NCBI GenBank assembly: GCA_004297665.1
Contig: SCUP01000169.1
Location: forward strand, 1 to 7,090
Source: Nitrosarchaeum sp.
GTDB taxonomy: Archaea; Thermoproteota; Nitrososphaeria; Nitrososphaerales; Nitrosopumilaceae
Length of the DNA stretch: 7,090 bases
Direction: 5' to 3'
Position numbers and translations under genes: made by a program. Positions within the stretch are counted from its first letter, which is position 1, and the number at the start of each line of letters is the position of its first letter. The notes beneath the pieces are model-generated. The model did no database searches. It had not been told where the DNA came from and saw nothing but the letters and a program-made list of their open reading frames with translations. This document shows, piece after piece, positions 1 to 5,970 of this stretch.

Positions 1-12
1 GTTCGATGAAAC

Positions 13-24
13 AATAAATAAAAT
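13..24 (+). promoter_or_regulatory. TATA box of HIT gene
   Basis: The AT-only stretch AATAAATAAAAT is centred about 25 nt before the ATG at 44, the spacing expected of an archaeal TATA box driving a leaderless or nearly leaderless mRNA. This is seen in the sequence; promoter activity is inferred. Confidence 0.4.
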
Positions 25-43
25 CAAAAATTCCAATTCTATT

Positions 44-451
44 ATGAGCTGTATTTTTTGTGATATATTATCTGGAATTAGATCTGGCTATATTCTATAT
101 GAGGATGCATCACATGTTGCATTTTTGGACAAATATCCAATAGATGTTGGTCATTGTTTGGTGGTTCCAAAAGAACATCATGAAAGAATAACTGATATGG
201 ATTCTAAAGCAGTAGGGGACTTGTTTTCAATTGTTCCGAAAATAGCAAATGCAGTTTTAACTGCCACAGGTGCAGATGCATTTAGTCTTGGACAAAATAA
301 TGGTCGAGCTGCAAAACAGATTATTCCACATGTTCATATCCATATAATTCCACGATATAATCACAAAGGAACGATTTGGACAAAGCGTTCGATATCAAAT
401 GACGAAGAACTTCTCACACTAGCAAAAAAAATTAAAGAATTGCTTATTTAG
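44..451 (+). CDS. HIT family protein (histidine triad nucleotide hydrolase)
   Basis: 135-residue cytoplasmic protein of the histidine-triad superfamily, which hydrolyses phosphoramidate or other phosphoester bonds of nucleotide substrates (Hint/Fhit branches). The triad HVHIHII lies at residues 96-102, with His98 the expected nucleophile, preceded by the conserved G-Q-N-N-G at 83-87. The N-terminal C3-x-x-C6 pair together with His45 resembles the structural zinc site seen in many prokaryotic HIT proteins. Length and the M-x-C-I-F-C start are typical of the family. The reading frame stays open upstream to the window edge, but the ATG at 44 matches the usual family start and has a TATA-like box about 25 nt before it. 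The 3' end overlaps the convergent prf1 gene by 8 bp. The exact substrate cannot be told from the sequence. Confidence 0.93.
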   Translation: MSCIFCDILSGIRSGYILYEDASHVAFLDKYPIDVGHCLVVPKEHHERITDMDSKAVGDLFSIVPKIANAVLTATGADAFSLGQNNGRAAKQIIPHVHIHIIPRYNHKGTIWTKRSISNDEELLTLAKKIKELLI

Positions 452-1724
452 CATGTCCTGGATTGTATCGAAGAATTGCTCCCACTTTGCCCAAGCTTGA
501 TAACATAACTCCGTGTTCTGCACTTCCTGATACTACTTCTAATCTGCTTCCTGTTTTTGCTGTGAGTAATTCTAAATAATCTACAATATCTTGTTCATTT
601 GCTTCTACTTCCATTGAATTGCAACCCGGACAAGGACTGTTTGTAAATTTTGTCTTTTTTGGAATGACATCTCGTCTTTCAACAATTTCCTCTTGAATAT
701 GTTGACATCTGCGGCATTTTCCTTCAACTCGATTTAAGTTTGTATCATCTGTAATGATTAGTATTTTCACTACATTGTTTTTAAGAAGATCAATGACATC
801 TCGCAATCCATACACTCCTAATCCTGAATGAGAGTTTACCTCTCTAAACAAATCTTCGATTAATTTCTTTTCTTCTACCATTCTGAAATCTGAAAGAAGA
901 TCTGCTGATTTTGCAAATGCCTCTCTAATTCCTTCTGCCCCTGAATATCCTGCATCTATTGTATTTATGATCATATTTTGCAATCTGTATTCTAAATAAT
1001 TCCCATTGATAAAATCCTCTTTTGTAGGGCCTGGTCCTGAAATGATTAATCCTTTGACAGGATAAATATCGATAAAATACTCTCTAGTAGTTTCTGCTAC
1101 TCTGTTGTAAAAATATGAAAGCTCCATCTCCCTTAGCTTCTGGAATCTTTTTGCAGATTGTCCTCCTTGTCTGTGTTTTCCTGCTACTCCCGAACCTGTT
1201 TGTGATAAAACTTCTATTTTATCACCATGAAGTAATCCCCACCCTGCATCTTTGGCATCAATAGCTAAAAACCCAATCAGATTGTCATCCTTTAGCATGT
1301 CTTTTAGAATGTCTACATGAAAATGATCATCACATCTGTACAGATACTGTTTCAAATCCTTTGGAGGATCAATCTCCCAAACTTTCACTACTTCACTTCC
1401 TAACGGCCCTCCTCCTTCTGGTGGCAATGCTCCGCAAAACATTACCAATCCTCTTTCAGGAGTCTTTTTGAGTAGTTTTAATCTCTGAATTACTTTGCCT
1501 AATGAATCTACAACATGTGATCTTGTCAGATCTGATTTTATGTTATCTGCAGTTCCTTGTTCTTGTTGTAACGTGCTAATAATCTCATGTAGTTGTTTTC
1601 CTTTTGGAATGTATACGCTAATTAATTCAGTTCCTCTGCCTGACTTTTGTGATAACTCCTCTAACATTTTTCTAATTTTATAAAGTTTAACGGAATCTAT
1701 TTTTTCTATGTTGATCTTTTCCAT
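444..1724 (-). CDS. prf1: Peptide chain release factor aRF1 (archaeal eRF1)
   Basis: 426-residue class-1 release factor that reads all three stop codons in the ribosomal A site and triggers hydrolysis of peptidyl-tRNA. The stop-codon decoding domain carries NIKS at residues 61-64, the Y-x-C-x-x-x-F motif at 129-135 and a G-T pair at 31-32 matching the eukaryotic GTS region. The catalytic GGQ is at 187-189. The C-terminal domain, which in the family binds the aRF3-type GTPase and recycling factors, includes two Cys pairs (C-R-R-C and C-P-G-C), the zinc-ribbon-like minidomain found in many archaeal aRF1 proteins. Length is normal for archaeal aRF1 and no key residue is missing. The ATG at 1724 is the family-typical start, with an AT-rich TATA-like element about 27 nt upstream. 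It ends inside the tail of the HIT gene and follows the DsbA-like gene on the same strand after 64 nt. Confidence 0.97.
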   Translation of the reverse strand: MEKINIEKIDSVKLYKIRKMLEELSQKSGRGTELISVYIPKGKQLHEIISTLQQEQGTADNIKSDLTRSHVVDSLGKVIQRLKLLKKTPERGLVMFCGALPPEGGGPLGSEVVKVWEIDPPKDLKQYLYRCDDHFHVDILKDMLKDDNLIGFLAIDAKDAGWGLLHGDKIEVLSQTGSGVAGKHRQGGQSAKRFQKLREMELSYFYNRVAETTREYFIDIYPVKGLIISGPGPTKEDFINGNYLEYRLQNMIINTIDAGYSGAEGIREAFAKSADLLSDFRMVEEKKLIEDLFREVNSHSGLGVYGLRDVIDLLKNNVVKILIITDDTNLNRVEGKCRRCQHIQEEIVERRDVIPKKTKFTNSPCPGCNSMEVEANEQDIVDYLELLTAKTGSRLEVVSGSAEHGVMLSSLGKVGAILRYNPGHAK

Positions 1725-1747
1725 TTGAATTTTCTTCCTGTTATGCG

Positions 1748-1755
1748 AATATTAA
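1748..1755 (-). promoter_or_regulatory. TATA-like box of prf1
   Basis: On the minus strand this reads TTAATATT, centred about 27 nt before the prf1 ATG. It suggests prf1 has its own promoter and a leader of only a few nucleotides, although the gene lies just behind the DsbA-like gene on the same strand. Confidence 0.4.
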
Positions 1756-1788
1756 GTTTGGTTGATTCAATTCTTTATCTCACTAAAA

Positions 1789-2433
1789 TTATAACTCATC
1801 AATAGACTTTAGAAAGACTTCTAGTGGTTGGTTGCCTATTATTTTGATTATTTTTTCATTGCTGAAAACCAAAAAAGATGGTGTTGCATCAATCCCAATT
1901 TTTCTACCAAATTCATACATTTGATTTACTCTTTCTAGATATCTGTGTTCATCAAGACATTTATCAAATTTCTCTAAATCCAAACTTACTGTTGTAGCAA
2001 ATTTGTCTAATGAATCACGATTAACCCACCCTGTTCTTTCACCTCCCCAATTCTTGTATAATTCGTCATGATATTGCCAGTATTTTCCTTGATCTTGAGC
2101 ACAATACGCTGCTTCAGCGGCTAAAATTGAGTCAGGTCCATTTAATGGAAAGTCTTTGAATACTAGTTTTACTTTTCCTGTTTCAATAAAATCCTGTTTA
2201 ATTGTATTCATAGTGCTTTGATGAAATTTATAACAAAAGGTACACTGGTAATCGCCCCATTCTACAATTGTAATTGCTGCAGATGGTTCTCCCATAATTG
2301 GTGAACCATTTTGAATTAATTTTGATTCCGTCAATAGTTTTGAATCGTCTTCGGATTGAGGATAAAATGCCAAAAACAAACCTGTTAGCATTCCTATGAC
2401 TATTGGAATTGCAAACAAGTAGATCTTTTTCAT
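1789..2433 (-). CDS. Membrane-anchored DsbA-like thioredoxin-fold oxidoreductase
   Basis: 214-residue protein of the DsbA/BdbD-like thioredoxin group (Thioredoxin_4 type), predicted to make or isomerise disulfides in extracytoplasmic proteins. Residues 5-24 form one hydrophobic segment after M-K-K, acting as a signal anchor with the rest outside. The active site C64-T-F-C67 follows a typical W-G-D-Y-Q strand end. The cis-proline loop is T184-P185-S186. A second Cys pair, C111 and C159 in the inserted helical domain, is a common structural disulfide in this group. Conserved helical-domain features include Q-G-K-Y-W near 115-119 and H-D-E-L near 122-125. No DsbB or VKOR partner that would reoxidise it is present in the window. 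It starts 41 nt after the DUF4443 gene and has its own TATA-like box. The family is clear; whether it acts as oxidase, reductase or isomerase is not. Confidence 0.9.
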   Translation of the reverse strand: MKKIYLFAIPIVIGMLTGLFLAFYPQSEDDSKLLTESKLIQNGSPIMGEPSAAITIVEWGDYQCTFCYKFHQSTMNTIKQDFIETGKVKLVFKDFPLNGPDSILAAEAAYCAQDQGKYWQYHDELYKNWGGERTGWVNRDSLDKFATTVSLDLEKFDKCLDEHRYLERVNQMYEFGRKIGIDATPSFLVFSNEKIIKIIGNQPLEVFLKSIDEL

Positions 2434-2456
2434 TATTTTGTTGATCTTTTTTTCTA

Positions 2457-2464
2457 GTAAATAG
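2457..2464 (-). promoter_or_regulatory. TATA-like box of DsbA-like gene
   Basis: The minus strand reads CTATTTAC, centred about 26 nt before the ATG at 2433, in the 41-nt gap after the DUF4443 gene. The spacing fits a leaderless transcript start at the ATG. Confidence 0.4.
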
Positions 2465-2474
2465 TTTCCTTACA

Positions 2475-3104
2475 TTAAACAGATGCCAGAGTCCATAATG
2501 CAGAGTTTTTTGCAGATATCTCTGCTACGAATGGATCATCTGATGATGAGATTATTATCACATCTCCCTCATTTGGACATAAATTTTCAAAAAGATAGTT
2601 TCTTGTTTTCACATCTTTGATAAAACACTCTTTTTCATCCCCTGGAAAAACTAATTTTTCATTTTTGCATATCATTGTAGTGCATCCTGAAGAGCCATAC
2701 AAAATTGCATAATCCCTTTGTTCTAACCCTGTTTTGATTGTCATCGAATAGTTTTTGAGTAAAATCGCATGATTGTATTTGCCTTGGATGATGCCGCATT
2801 TTTTAATTTTACATTCTTTGGGAATTACACTCTGTATTTGATTTGTTAATTTACGTCCTTTTTCAGTAAGAAAAGTTCCAGATTTTGTTGAATCTACCAA
2901 TTTTGCTTCTTTTAGATGTAAAATTAAAGTCTTGACTGCCCCTTCTCCTAGGTGAATTTCTTTTCCAAACATTGCCCTGCTGACAAATCTTTCTTTAGCT
3001 AACAATTGTAATGCCTTGAGGACATGTGGAATGCTAAATGTGAGAACTTTGCTTGAGCCCTTTCTAGATACTATATCTTGTAAATCCTGAATAGTTTTGC
3101 GCAG
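2475..3104 (-). CDS. DUF4443-type winged-helix protein, probable non-AUG start
   Basis: Uncharacterised archaeal protein with a winged helix-turn-helix domain followed by a DUF4443-like domain. From the first conventional start (TTG at 3005) it would have 176 residues and lack the first helix of the winged-helix fold. The frame stays open upstream and encodes coherent protein (residues 12-33 include S-R-K-G-S-S-K-V and I-P-H-V-L-K-A-L). There is no ATG, GTG or TTG in that stretch. A strong TATA box on the minus strand places the transcript start at about 3104, exactly on a CTG codon, so I call a 209-residue protein from there. The recognition helix G-E-G-A-V-K-T-L is at about 53-60 and the wing at about 70-83. 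The C-terminal domain, from about residue 105, has G-L-E-Q-R-D and ends with G-D-V-I-I-I-S-S-S-D-D-P, features I associate with DUF4443. Six cysteines lie in the C-terminal half. A ligand-sensing regulator is plausible but its target is unknown. Start: moderate confidence; gene: high. Confidence 0.85.
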   Translation of the reverse strand: MRKTIQDLQDIVSRKGSSKVLTFSIPHVLKALQLLAKERFVSRAMFGKEIHLGEGAVKTLILHLKEAKLVDSTKSGTFLTEKGRKLTNQIQSVIPKECKIKKCGIIQGKYNHAILLKNYSMTIKTGLEQRDYAILYGSSGCTTMICKNEKLVFPGDEKECFIKDVKTRNYLFENLCPNEGDVIIISSSDDPFVAEISAKNSALWTLASV

Positions 3105-3125
3105 AGTTCTTCTTGTTTGTAATTC

Positions 3126-3133
3126 TATATAAA
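3126..3133 (-). promoter_or_regulatory. Strong TATA box upstream of DUF4443 gene
   Basis: The minus strand reads TTTATATA, the best match to the archaeal TATA consensus in the left half of the window. It lies between the response regulator stop codon and the DUF4443 gene. Its centre is 25 nt from the CTG at 3104 but about 125 nt from the TTG at 3005, so it supports the longer DUF4443 reading frame. Confidence 0.6.
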
Positions 3134-3144
3134 TTGGGTATCTT

Positions 3145-3933
3145 TTATTTTCGATTATAATTATTTAAAATTTCCATTGCATTTGAATACTTTACAGAAA
3201 TGCTTTCTTCTCTTTGATTTGAATTGATCTCTTCGAATTTATTTAACAATGTTTTATTATTGATCATATCATCTAATGCTTCTATTGAAAATGGTTTTTT
3301 GATTACTTCGATTGCCTTGTTGATTTCTGTTAATGAATCTAATACTATATTTTCAATATAACCTGACGCAAAAATTATTCTTTGATTAGGATTTATCTTT
3401 AAAATTTCTATTGCTGTTTGTAACCCATTTAACACTGGCATGTTATGATCTAATATTACAACATCAAAATAATTTTGTAATTGATTTGATTTTGAATGAG
3501 CACAATAAATTTCTAGACACTTTTGTCCATTTTCTGCTGTTATCACATGTCTATTGTCTAACTTTAACCAATCTTGATATACGCTCAATAGATGTGGCTC
3601 ATCATCTGCAATAAGTAATCTTATCTGTTTTGTCTGCATGTCTGGAATTTCTGTTGTATTTGTTTGGGTTATTCCAAGTCTGTTTATTTCCATTTTTATC
3701 GGTTCAAGAATTTTTGAATCTCCAATTTTCCCAAAAACTATCTGTACCATATTTGCAAATAATCCGTAATTTCCAGTAATCTCTTTTTCAGATTTTCCGC
3801 ATTCCTTCATCATTGTTTTAATAATTGATTTGTACCCATTTGTTCCATACTGATCTATTAATGATATTTCGATAATCTGTGATATTTGATTTTCATATCT
3901 TATATGATTAAAGTCAAACTTAGAATTGCTCAT
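3145..3933 (-). CDS. Response regulator with N-terminal NitrOD5-like domain
   Basis: 262-residue soluble protein. Residues about 17-88 match the pattern of NitrOD5 (Nitrosopumilus output domain 5): a helix with Y-G followed by I-I-K-T-M, then a segment leading to F-A-N-M-V-Q-I-V-F-G and a final helix. Residues about 103-222 form a CheY-like receiver with D110-D111 (metal binding), D162 (phosphoacceptor, in V-V-I-L-D-H-N-M-P), S190 (the conserved Thr/Ser) and K213 in K-K-P-F, so it should be phosphorylatable. The last 40 residues are polar and charged and match nothing I know. The output-before-receiver order is the reverse of the common bacterial layout. No histidine kinase is in the window, so this is an orphan regulator here. 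It is divergent from cbtBA across 148 bp, raising the possibility that it controls them; that is inference from position only. The ATG at 3933 has a weak TATA-like element about 24 nt upstream. Confidence 0.9.
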   Translation of the reverse strand: MSNSKFDFNHIRYENQISQIIEISLIDQYGTNGYKSIIKTMMKECGKSEKEITGNYGLFANMVQIVFGKIGDSKILEPIKMEINRLGITQTNTTEIPDMQTKQIRLLIADDEPHLLSVYQDWLKLDNRHVITAENGQKCLEIYCAHSKSNQLQNYFDVVILDHNMPVLNGLQTAIEILKINPNQRIIFASGYIENIVLDSLTEINKAIEVIKKPFSIEALDDMINNKTLLNKFEEINSNQREESISVKYSNAMEILNNYNRK

Positions 3934-3950
3934 TTTGTAATTTTCATACT

Positions 3951-3983
3951 GTCAAATATCACAAAAGTATCTGTATGTCAAAT
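3951..3983. repeat. GTCAAAT direct repeat in divergent intergenic region
   Basis: GTCAAAT occurs at 3951-3957 and 3977-3983, exactly 26 bp apart, so on the same DNA face within about half a helical turn. The first copy overlaps the TATA-like element of the response regulator and the second overlaps the left arm of the dyad at 3975-3996. This is a candidate regulator site. Confidence 0.3.
3953..3960 (-). promoter_or_regulatory. Weak TATA-like box of response regulator
   Basis: The minus strand reads GATATTTG, centred about 24 nt before the ATG at 3933. The match to consensus is poor, but the spacing equals that of the other genes here. Confidence 0.25.
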
Positions 3984-3996
3984 TTGGAAATGACAT
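3975..3996. promoter_or_regulatory. Inverted repeat ATGTCA-N10-TGACAT, candidate operator
   Basis: Perfect 6-bp arms separated by 10 bp, between the divergent response regulator and cbtB promoters. The arm length and roughly two-turn size suit a dimeric helix-turn-helix protein. The dyad is seen directly; its use as an operator is inferred. Confidence 0.4.
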
Positions 3997-4032
3997 TCAT
4001 ACTTTGAGCATGGAATGATTTTTCTTTATTAA

Positions 4033-4049
4033 TTGGATAAATTGTCCAA
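4033..4049. promoter_or_regulatory. Inverted repeat TTGGA-N7-TCCAA abutting cbtB TATA box
   Basis: Perfect 5-bp arms with a 7-bp spacer, ending 3 bp before the cbtB TATA box, where the TFB recognition element would lie. A protein bound here would be expected to affect TFB/TBP recruitment, so it is a candidate operator for cbtBA. Function is inferred. Confidence 0.4.
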
Positions 4050-4052
4050 GAA

Positions 4053-4060
4053 TTTAAATA
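4053..4060 (+). promoter_or_regulatory. TATA box of cbtBA operon
   Basis: TTTAAATA is a near-consensus archaeal TATA box centred about 25 nt before the cbtB ATG at 4082, which predicts a leaderless operon mRNA starting at or next to the ATG. Confidence 0.65.
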
Positions 4061-4081
4061 CATTCAATCAAGAGAAAGTGC

Positions 4082-4297
4082 ATGTCTCAATCAAGACAAA
4101 TCAATGTGTCTAAGAATGGCGTTCCAGTTACTGCAATTGTGGCATTAGCTATCATTTTTGTAGCAGGATTATTTGTTGTTGGATTTGACCAGGGACATAT
4201 CTTTAGTCTGGTTTATGGTGAAGAAGCATTTCAAGATCTTTACATCCATGAACTTACTCATGATATGAGACACGCTGCTGGTTTTCCTTGTCACTAG
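4082..4297 (+). CDS. cbtB: CbtB, small subunit of predicted cobalt transporter
   Basis: 71-residue membrane protein. The family is a single-helix partner of CbtA, predicted from comparative genomics (often cobalamin-riboswitch linked in bacteria) to take up cobalt. Residues 14-35 form one transmembrane helix. The tail carries the signature His cluster: H56, H60, H64 and the C-terminal G-F-P-C-H (Cys70, His71), with a further His39 just after the membrane. These are the likely metal ligands and match the family pattern H-x-x-x-H-D-x-R-H-x-x-G-F-P-C-H. It leads a two-gene operon with cbtA, 12 nt downstream. No cobalamin-riboswitch-like sequence is visible upstream; instead there is a TATA box and two dyads. 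Thaumarchaea make cobalamin and need cobalt, which fits. Substrate specificity within this family is predicted, not proven. Confidence 0.93.
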   Translation: MSQSRQINVSKNGVPVTAIVALAIIFVAGLFVVGFDQGHIFSLVYGEEAFQDLYIHELTHDMRHAAGFPCH

Positions 4298-4309
4298 GGG
4301 TTTAGCCTG

Positions 4310-5035
4310 ATGAAAACATTTCTTTTTATTCTTATTGTCATAGCTTCTGGTGCTACAGCTGGACTTATTCATGGCAGTGTGAATCTCATCTTTGTTGAAC
4401 CTTCTCTTGATCAGGCAATTGGAATTGAAAATCAACACATGTTTGCATCAGGTGAAGAAAAAGACACTCCTGAATTTTGGATAAAATATGATGGGTATAG
4501 AACATGGCAAAAAAGTGGACAAGTTTTGGCAGGTGGCATTCTTGGTGTTTCCGTTGGGGCTTTATTTGGAATCGTTTTTGCACTTTCAAGAAATTCTCTT
4601 CCTGGAAAAACAGATATCAAAAAAGCTCTAGTTTTGGCAGGAATAATGTGGTTAACAATTTACTTTATTCCCTTTTTGAAATATCCTGCAAATCCTCCAA
4701 CTGTAGGTGATCCTGAAACTATAGTTTTACGTGGAATTCTCTATTTGATATTTATTGCAATTTCTGGATTTGGTGCATTTGGATTTTACAAGCTGTCTCA
4801 AAAACTAAAAACAAAAAAACTTGTTGCTGTTGTAGGATATGCCGCCTTTATTGGAATGGCATTTGTCATAATGCCTGAAAATCCTGACCAAGTTACTGCG
4901 CCTATGGATTTAGTTAATAATTTTAGAATAATGTCTGCATTTACCGTCTCTCTTTATTGGCTTTCATTGGGCATTATTTTGGGTTCCTTGTGGCATCATT
5001 ACAAACCTCATAAAGAAATCATCCCTTTTAATTAG
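4310..5035 (+). CDS. cbtA: CbtA family predicted cobalt transporter subunit
   Basis: 241-residue integral membrane protein, the channel-like partner of CbtB. Hydrophobic segments lie at about residues 2-28, 72-92, 106-123, 138-160, 171-188 and 208-228, so five to six membrane helices. Family marks include the first helix with A-G-x-I-H21-G followed by a loop ending E30-P31, the segment P-F-L-K-Y-P-A-N-P-P (121-130) followed by V-G-D-P, and a late N-F-R (204-206) before the last helix. The C-terminus has H229, H230 and H234. His residues at the ends of helices may help pass metal. It starts 12 nt after the cbtB stop; the GGGG run at the cbtB stop is only a poor Shine-Dalgarno match, so translational coupling is likely. 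The start is fixed by the position of helix 1. Cobalt specificity is a family prediction. Confidence 0.93.
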   Translation: MKTFLFILIVIASGATAGLIHGSVNLIFVEPSLDQAIGIENQHMFASGEEKDTPEFWIKYDGYRTWQKSGQVLAGGILGVSVGALFGIVFALSRNSLPGKTDIKKALVLAGIMWLTIYFIPFLKYPANPPTVGDPETIVLRGILYLIFIAISGFGAFGFYKLSQKLKTKKLVAVVGYAAFIGMAFVIMPENPDQVTAPMDLVNNFRIMSAFTVSLYWLSLGIILGSLWHHYKPHKEIIPFN

Positions 5036-5073
5036 ATATTCCTAGTCTCTGGAACGAGAATGATGTAATGTGA

Positions 5074-5081
5074 TTTAAATA
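5074..5081 (+). promoter_or_regulatory. TATA box of tandem winged-helix operon
   Basis: TTTAAATA, identical to the cbtB box, is centred about 28 nt before the TTG at 5106. It supports a separate promoter for the regulator pair and a leaderless or nearly leaderless start at that TTG. Confidence 0.55.
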
Positions 5082-5105
5082 ACTCTGTATTATTTTTTAA
5101 TCTAA

Positions 5106-5435
5106 TTGACACGACGTTTGACATTACCACAATTAAAAAAATACGATGTTACCCAAAAAGTAATTGAAGCATTGGCTGATTCTGAATCACGTGCAATATT
5201 ATTTTCAATTATAAAAAAAGGAATGACGGCAGCTGAATTATCTGAAAAACTAAAAATTCCACTCAGTTCAGTGTATAAAAAACTAAGTGACCTTGAAGAG
5301 CTTACTCTAATTGAAGTAGAAAAATGGTTAATTTCGGATAAAGGCAGAAAATTCAAAATGTACAAAAGTCGTATAAGCAAGGCGGATATCTCCATAAGAA
5401 AACCTGATCCTGTTCTTAATTTGGTGCCAAACTAG
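5106..5435 (+). CDS. Winged helix-turn-helix transcriptional regulator (paralogue 1)
   Basis: 109-residue DNA-binding protein, ArsR-like in outline. Residues 13-37 give the first helices (Y-D-V-T-Q-K-V-I-E-A-L, then R29-A-I-L-F-S-I), 41-50 the positioning helix, 53-66 the recognition helix (S-S-V-Y-K-K-L-S-D-L-E-E-L) and 69-90 the wing. The tail R-I-S-K-A-D-I-S-I and P-V-L-N-L-V-P-N is shared with its neighbour. There are no Cys residues and no ArsR-type metal-binding motif, so direct metal sensing in the known ArsR manner is unlikely. The start is TTG: an in-frame stop (TAA 5103-5105) sits immediately before it, so no earlier start exists, and the N-terminus then matches the length of paralogue 2. 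A second TTG at 5118 is possible. It shares about half its residues with the next gene. Targets are unknown; autoregulation or control of the flanking metal genes is plausible. Confidence 0.88.
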   Translation: MTRRLTLPQLKKYDVTQKVIEALADSESRAILFSIIKKGMTAAELSEKLKIPLSSVYKKLSDLEELTLIEVEKWLISDKGRKFKMYKSRISKADISIRKPDPVLNLVPN

Positions 5436-5439
5436 TGAT
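5435..5439 (+). promoter_or_regulatory. Ribosome binding site of second winged-helix gene
   Basis: GTGAT, part of the archaeal Shine-Dalgarno GGAGGTGAT, lies 4 nt before the ATG at 5444 and overlaps the stop codon of the first gene by one base. It suits an internal operon gene, in contrast to the leaderless first genes. Confidence 0.4.
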
Positions 5440-5443
5440 TTGA

Positions 5444-5800
5444 ATGTCAAACCCAAACATAATTCAACTAAGCGAATTTGATGTCACGCAAAAAATAATT
5501 GAATCTCTAAGTAATGTGTGTACACGCGCTGTATTATTTTCAATTAAAAATGAATCAAAAGATGCAACACAAATTGCAGATGAATTAAAAATTTCCATAT
5601 CTACTGTTTACAAAACTTTGTCTAATTTAGAAGAATTGGCGCTTGCAGAAGTAGATAAATTTGTAATTTCTGCCGAAGGAAAAAAAATAAAACAATATCG
5701 TAGTCGTATCGGTAAAGTTGAAATTACATTAACTGATTTGGAGCCCATCTTGAATCTTTATCCTAATACTAGTAATCCTAAGTCAAATCTTCAAAGTTAA
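5444..5800 (+). CDS. Winged helix-turn-helix transcriptional regulator (paralogue 2)
   Basis: 118-residue winged-helix protein, a tandem paralogue of the preceding gene (about 49 identities over 98 aligned residues by eye, no gaps). It shares D-V-T-Q-K (13-17), R-A-x-L-F-S-I (28-34), recognition helix S-T-V-Y-K-T-L-S-N-L-E-E-L (53-65), the wing, and the tail pattern R-I-G-K-V-E-I-T-L followed by P-I-L-N-L-Y-P-N. It differs by one Cys (C26), a longer N-S-rich C-terminus and a changed segment before the positioning helix (35-41). It starts 8 nt after the first gene, with an SD-like GTGAT in the gap, so the two are almost certainly one operon and could form homo- or heterodimers. No ligand-binding domain is fused. 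Targets are unknown. Confidence 0.9.
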   Translation: MSNPNIIQLSEFDVTQKIIESLSNVCTRAVLFSIKNESKDATQIADELKISISTVYKTLSNLEELALAEVDKFVISAEGKKIKQYRSRIGKVEITLTDLEPILNLYPNTSNPKSNLQS

Positions 5801-5833
5801 ATTAATAAAAAATTAAACTTATAATCTTGTATT

Positions 5834-5854
5834 GCTATTTTTTTCTATATTTTA
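5834..5854 (+). terminator. T-rich transcription terminator after winged-helix pair
   Basis: A run of seven T (5838-5844) inside a T-rich stretch starts about 35 nt after the stop of the second regulator, followed by another T-rich tract near 5878-5890. Archaeal RNA polymerase terminates at such oligo-T runs without needing a hairpin. A short AT-only dyad (TTAAT/ATTAA, 5802-5816) precedes it but is weak. Confidence 0.4.
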
Positions 5855-5927
5855 TGAGATTGTAGTGTGCTATATTCTGTTTTTGTTTTAGCGCTTGTAG
5901 AAAAATATTATGTATTAAAATACGTCT

Positions 5928-5960
5928 GATTCTAAAACTCTAGAATAATACACTAGAATC
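5928..5960. promoter_or_regulatory. TAGAAT repeats upstream of PEFG-CTERM gene
   Basis: GATTCTA (5928-5934) and TAGAATC (5954-5960) form an inverted repeat, and a further TAGAAT at 5941-5946 is in direct orientation 13 bp before the right arm. The cluster ends 10 bp upstream of the TATA-like box of the following gene, a good position for an activator or repressor site. AT-rich sequence makes chance matches likely. Confidence 0.3.
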
Positions 5961-5970
5961 TTTGTACATG

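Noticed and set aside
2..43. Upstream in-frame extension of the HIT protein
   Set aside because: The frame is open to the window edge, but the family normally starts at the M-x-C-I-F-C methionine and a TATA-like box sits at the right distance for the ATG at 44. The extension has no family-like sequence.
3934..4081. Cobalamin riboswitch upstream of cbtB
   Set aside because: Bacterial cbtBA genes often have one, but nothing like the B12-box is visible, the spacer is short, and the TATA box predicts a leaderless mRNA that could not contain a riboswitch.
4169..4620. Antisense reading frames across cbtB and cbtA
   Set aside because: They mirror strong family matches on the plus strand and resemble no protein family.
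5046..5059. TCTC-N6-GAGA inverted repeat after cbtA as operator or terminator
   Set aside because: Arms of only 4 bp are expected by chance, and no T-run follows directly.
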